64,000 bases of DNA, from contig CP126196.1 in the NCBI GenBank assembly GCA_030272155.1, positions 1,612,001 to 1,676,000 on the forward strand, read 5' to 3'. The notes beneath the pieces were generated by a model. It did not search any database. It was not told where the DNA came from and worked only from the letters and a program-made list of their open reading frames with translations. Positions 61,499-64,000 of this stretch are shown here, one piece after another. A program made the position numbers and the translations under genes. The DNA is from Tetradesmus obliquus. Lineage: Eukaryota > Chlorophyta > Chlorophyceae > Sphaeropleales > Scenedesmaceae. How positions within the stretch are numbered: the stretch's first letter is position 1; every line of letters starts with the position of its first letter.

Positions 61499-63125
61499 TC
61501 AGTCAAACCTACTCCTCTGCGGGCGCTCTTGCTTGCGCCGCCTGCCGCTGCTGCTGTGCTCCGGCTCTTGCTGCATAACAACTTCTGGTTGCACCAGCGG
61601 CAACAGCCCTGCAGCACCTGCAACCCCCTGCGCCGCTGCTGCTGCTGCATGGGACACTGCCGGCAGCGGCAGCACAGCAGCAAAGCCTGCTGCAGCTCCT
61701 GCACCTGCTGCTGCTGGTGGTGGTGCGCCTGTGTTGCTTGATTCTGGGCTCCAGCAGAACTTGTGCAGAGGCGGCATTGGGCATGCGCAGTTAAGCTGAC
61801 TCAGCGAGTCACTTGCTGCGCAGGGCGGCAGCTCATAGTCAAACAGCAGCTCGCGGCCTGCTGCTACTGCTGCTTTGACCACCAAGAAGGTGACTGGCTG
61901 CTGCTGCTGCTGGATCACTGGCGCATCGCTGCCCCATGCACTCGACTGCTGCTGCTGCTGCTGCTTCACAATATGTTTGCACATGTTTGCGTAGTGCCCG
62001 TGAGCTTGGTTGGCCCAATATGCCACTCCAGCAGTGAGCAGAGGATCAACCCTGCTGCTGTGTGGCTGCTGTTGCTGCTGTTTGTGCTGCTGCAGCTGCT
62101 CTTGCCGGGGTGTGCTGCATTCCTGCACTGGGAGCACACCAGCATGTGCATGCAGCTGGATTACACCACGAGCAGCAGCAGCAGCATTGGTGGAGCTGTT
62201 GCTGTTGCTGCTGGCCATGATGTTGCTGTTGCTAACTGCATCCATGTGCTGATCTAGCTCTGGCTGCTGCTTGTGCTGCTGCTCCAGCACCGCTGTGCTG
62301 TTGTCGCTGCTGTTGCTGCTGGTGCTGTTGGCGCTGGCGGTGCTGCTGCTGGCGACTGCTGTGTATGGCAGCACAAAACAGCTGCTGTGTCGAGGCATGC
62401 CTGCGACAGCAAGACAAAGACACAAAAGGCTGAACAGATGAGAGGGTAACTTCAAAACACTGTATTGCAAAGCTAAAGCAGCTGCTGTGGCGAGGCATGC
62501 CTGCATCAGCAACACACACAGCCGGCGACAGAGTACGACAGCACAGACACAAAAGGCAAAAAACGATTGGCGGGTGACCCTGACAGGATGGTTTTGCAAA
62601 GCCACAGCATGCGGCAAGCAGCATTGCTAACAGCTGCTGCTGAGACTGAACATAGCCAGGTGCCTCGTACAACTGCACTGCAGCTGCTCATTGGTGACAA
62701 TAGGTAGAACAGCTACGACAGATAGACAACGAAACACACGCATGCACCTGTGCACTTCTGTGATGCTGGACAACACAACAAGTAACAACAGCTGTGTCTG
62801 TGCTCACGTGCGTTCAGCAGGTCACTGGGAGGCTCCTTCGTGCCGATCCTGCTGACTGTGTACAGCCCCCGCCCTGCAGCAGGCCCCAGGCTGCTGCTGG
62901 CCACCATGCCATTGAAAAACAGCAAACCCCGAGGCTCACTGCCACCACGCAGTGCTGATGATGACAGCAGCTGCGTGAAACTCCCTGCATCGGCCGCAGG
63001 CTTTGTGTTGCTGGCAAGTGCGCTGCTGCTGGTGCTACTGCTGCGGGGGCATACAAACACGGATGCCACGTGCCCTATGAACTCTGTTCGGAGCTTTGCT
63101 GCTCGCTCGAGCTCCTGCAAGCTGA

Positions 63126-63167
<42 letters not shown>

Positions 63168-64000
63168 TATGCAGGTCGCTGGCGCTGCCCCTGCTGCTGC
63201 TGTGCATGCTGCTGCCGCCGCGGCTGCTGCTGACGCCTCGGCTACAGCTGAGGTCAAACAAGCTGTGGGAGAAGACAGCGGCGCTGCAGGTGTGGTAGCT
63301 ACCAGGGTCTGCCCGCAGGGCTTGCTTGCAGAATTTGCAGCGCTTGAGCCAGGGCCTTGCCCCTGTCTCTGCCATGCCAAGGTTGACCATTGCAGCGTTG
63401 AGGAAGGCGGGCGCTGAGGTGCAGATGTGCAAGCTCAGGCTGTCATTTGGTACTAGGTTGCCACACCTGGTGCAGGAGGGAGGGGTGGTTACAGCAGAGG
63501 CAGCAGCGCTGTTGACGAGATTGCAGGAACTGTGTTTGTGAAGTGCCTGACACATGGCTCTGCATATGTGTCATTGAGACACACTTTGCTCTGCCCTAAC
63601 AGGCCTGATGCATGCCCTGCTGCCGCGAAACAGTGCCACTCCAGTTCCGCACCGCACACTGCCAGGAAGCTTCACCATAGCTTCAACAGTTTTAACATAT
63701 ACTAGTCATGTCTACACGCTGCTGCTGCAGCTGTTCATCATCATCAGCAGCAGGGCTCACCTGCTGCAGCTCCACCTGTTGAGGTGTGGGTCAAAGCAGG
63801 GGCACTTGGTCATGGCTTGCTCCATCAGCTCTGCTGCTGTGCCGCCAGCTTGCAGCAAGCGCAGCGCATCCAGGCAGGAGTTTTCCGTGCAGGCCGACAA
63901 GTGCTTGCTGAGCTGCTTGAGGGGAATGGCACCCGTGTGCACCTGCAGCCTGATTGCCAGGTGCACTCCCGCCAGCAGCAGCACATGAGTCAGTCAAAGT
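61499..64000 (-). CDS. Zinc-finger/SET-like protein, 5' end outside the window
   Basis: Partial gene. Visible exons: from the right edge to 63761, then 63466-62808 and 62400-61499; phases agree. Two Cys/His clusters, CSRCGNLVPNDSLSLHIC and CKFCKQALRADPGSYHTC, resemble small zinc knuckles. Then LLFFNGMVASSSLGPAAGRG LY and VSRI look like the start of a SET domain, and VTFLVVKAAVAAGRELLFDY with a following CACP looks like its end and a post-SET cysteine pair. A lysine methyltransferase role is suggested. The central NHSCxPN motif is not visible, and poly-Gln/Ser inserts separate the halves, so catalysis is doubtful. The C-terminus is Ala/Pro-rich and ends basic (GRRRKQERPQRSRFD). Confidence 0.6.
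62380..62510. repeat. 100-bp repeat of SET-gene last-exon start
   Basis: CGAGGCATGCCTG, covering the acceptor and first codons (MPRHSSCF) of the last exon, occurs at 62391 and again at 62491, exactly 100 bp upstream in sense. Confidence 0.85.
63127..63165. repeat. CTG repeat, coding poly-Gln
   Basis: CTG run on the plus strand, CAG in sense, giving a glutamine run between the zinc clusters and the SET-like segment. Confidence 0.9.

Overview
This is eukaryotic nuclear DNA. Coding sequence is split into many short exons with GT-AG introns, there are no operons, and CTG/CAG triplet repeats are extremely common. A GUN4 gene with a transit-peptide-like first exon, a DCD-like domain, a secreted class 3 lipase, copper-radical (glyoxal-oxidase-type) oxidases and algal-type TGTAA poly(A) signals point to a green alga. 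A chlorophycean such as the Scenedesmaceae is my guess; lineage is inference. I built exon models by hand from splice sites, phase continuity and family similarity. Every complete model closes in frame.

Layout. 1-4.6 kb: no intact gene; decayed Tc1/mariner-type transposase pieces, a tandem duplication and a palindromic element. 4.6-9.3 kb (-): secreted class 3 lipase. 10.0-15.9 kb (-): GT32-like Golgi glycosyltransferase that reads on into a methyltransferase-like C-terminal domain. 16.3-25.4 kb (-): giant 2083-residue Ala/Gln-rich, SR-type protein with a DCD-like C-terminus. 27.1-28.9 kb (-): GUN4, 262 residues in four exons. 30.3-33.9 kb (+): arrestin-fold protein. 34.4-38.9 kb (-): GT71-like mannosyltransferase. 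39.6-52.4 kb: glyoxal oxidase cluster, made of an inverted exon-1 relic, a decayed copy A and an intact 699-residue copy B. 54.5-58.0 kb (-): CobW/COG0523 GTPase metallochaperone. 58.4-60.3 kb (+): nitroreductase. 61.5 kb to the right edge (-): zinc-finger/SET-like protein, incomplete.

No single pathway unites the genes. There are two secretory-pathway glycosyltransferases, two secreted enzyme families, one chlorophyll-synthesis regulator and one metal chaperone.

The most striking pattern cuts across genes. In at least eight of them an exon end together with its splice site is repeated in tandem inside the neighbouring intron, commonly with a period near 100 bp (100, 100, 101, 101-103 and 105 bp in five unrelated genes). 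This looks like a record of introns being born or enlarged by tandem duplication across splice junctions. A second rule is strand polarity of the triplet repeat: sense-strand CTG runs sit just before 3' splice sites as pyrimidine tracts, while sense-strand CAG runs are exonic and encode poly-Gln/Ala/Ser.
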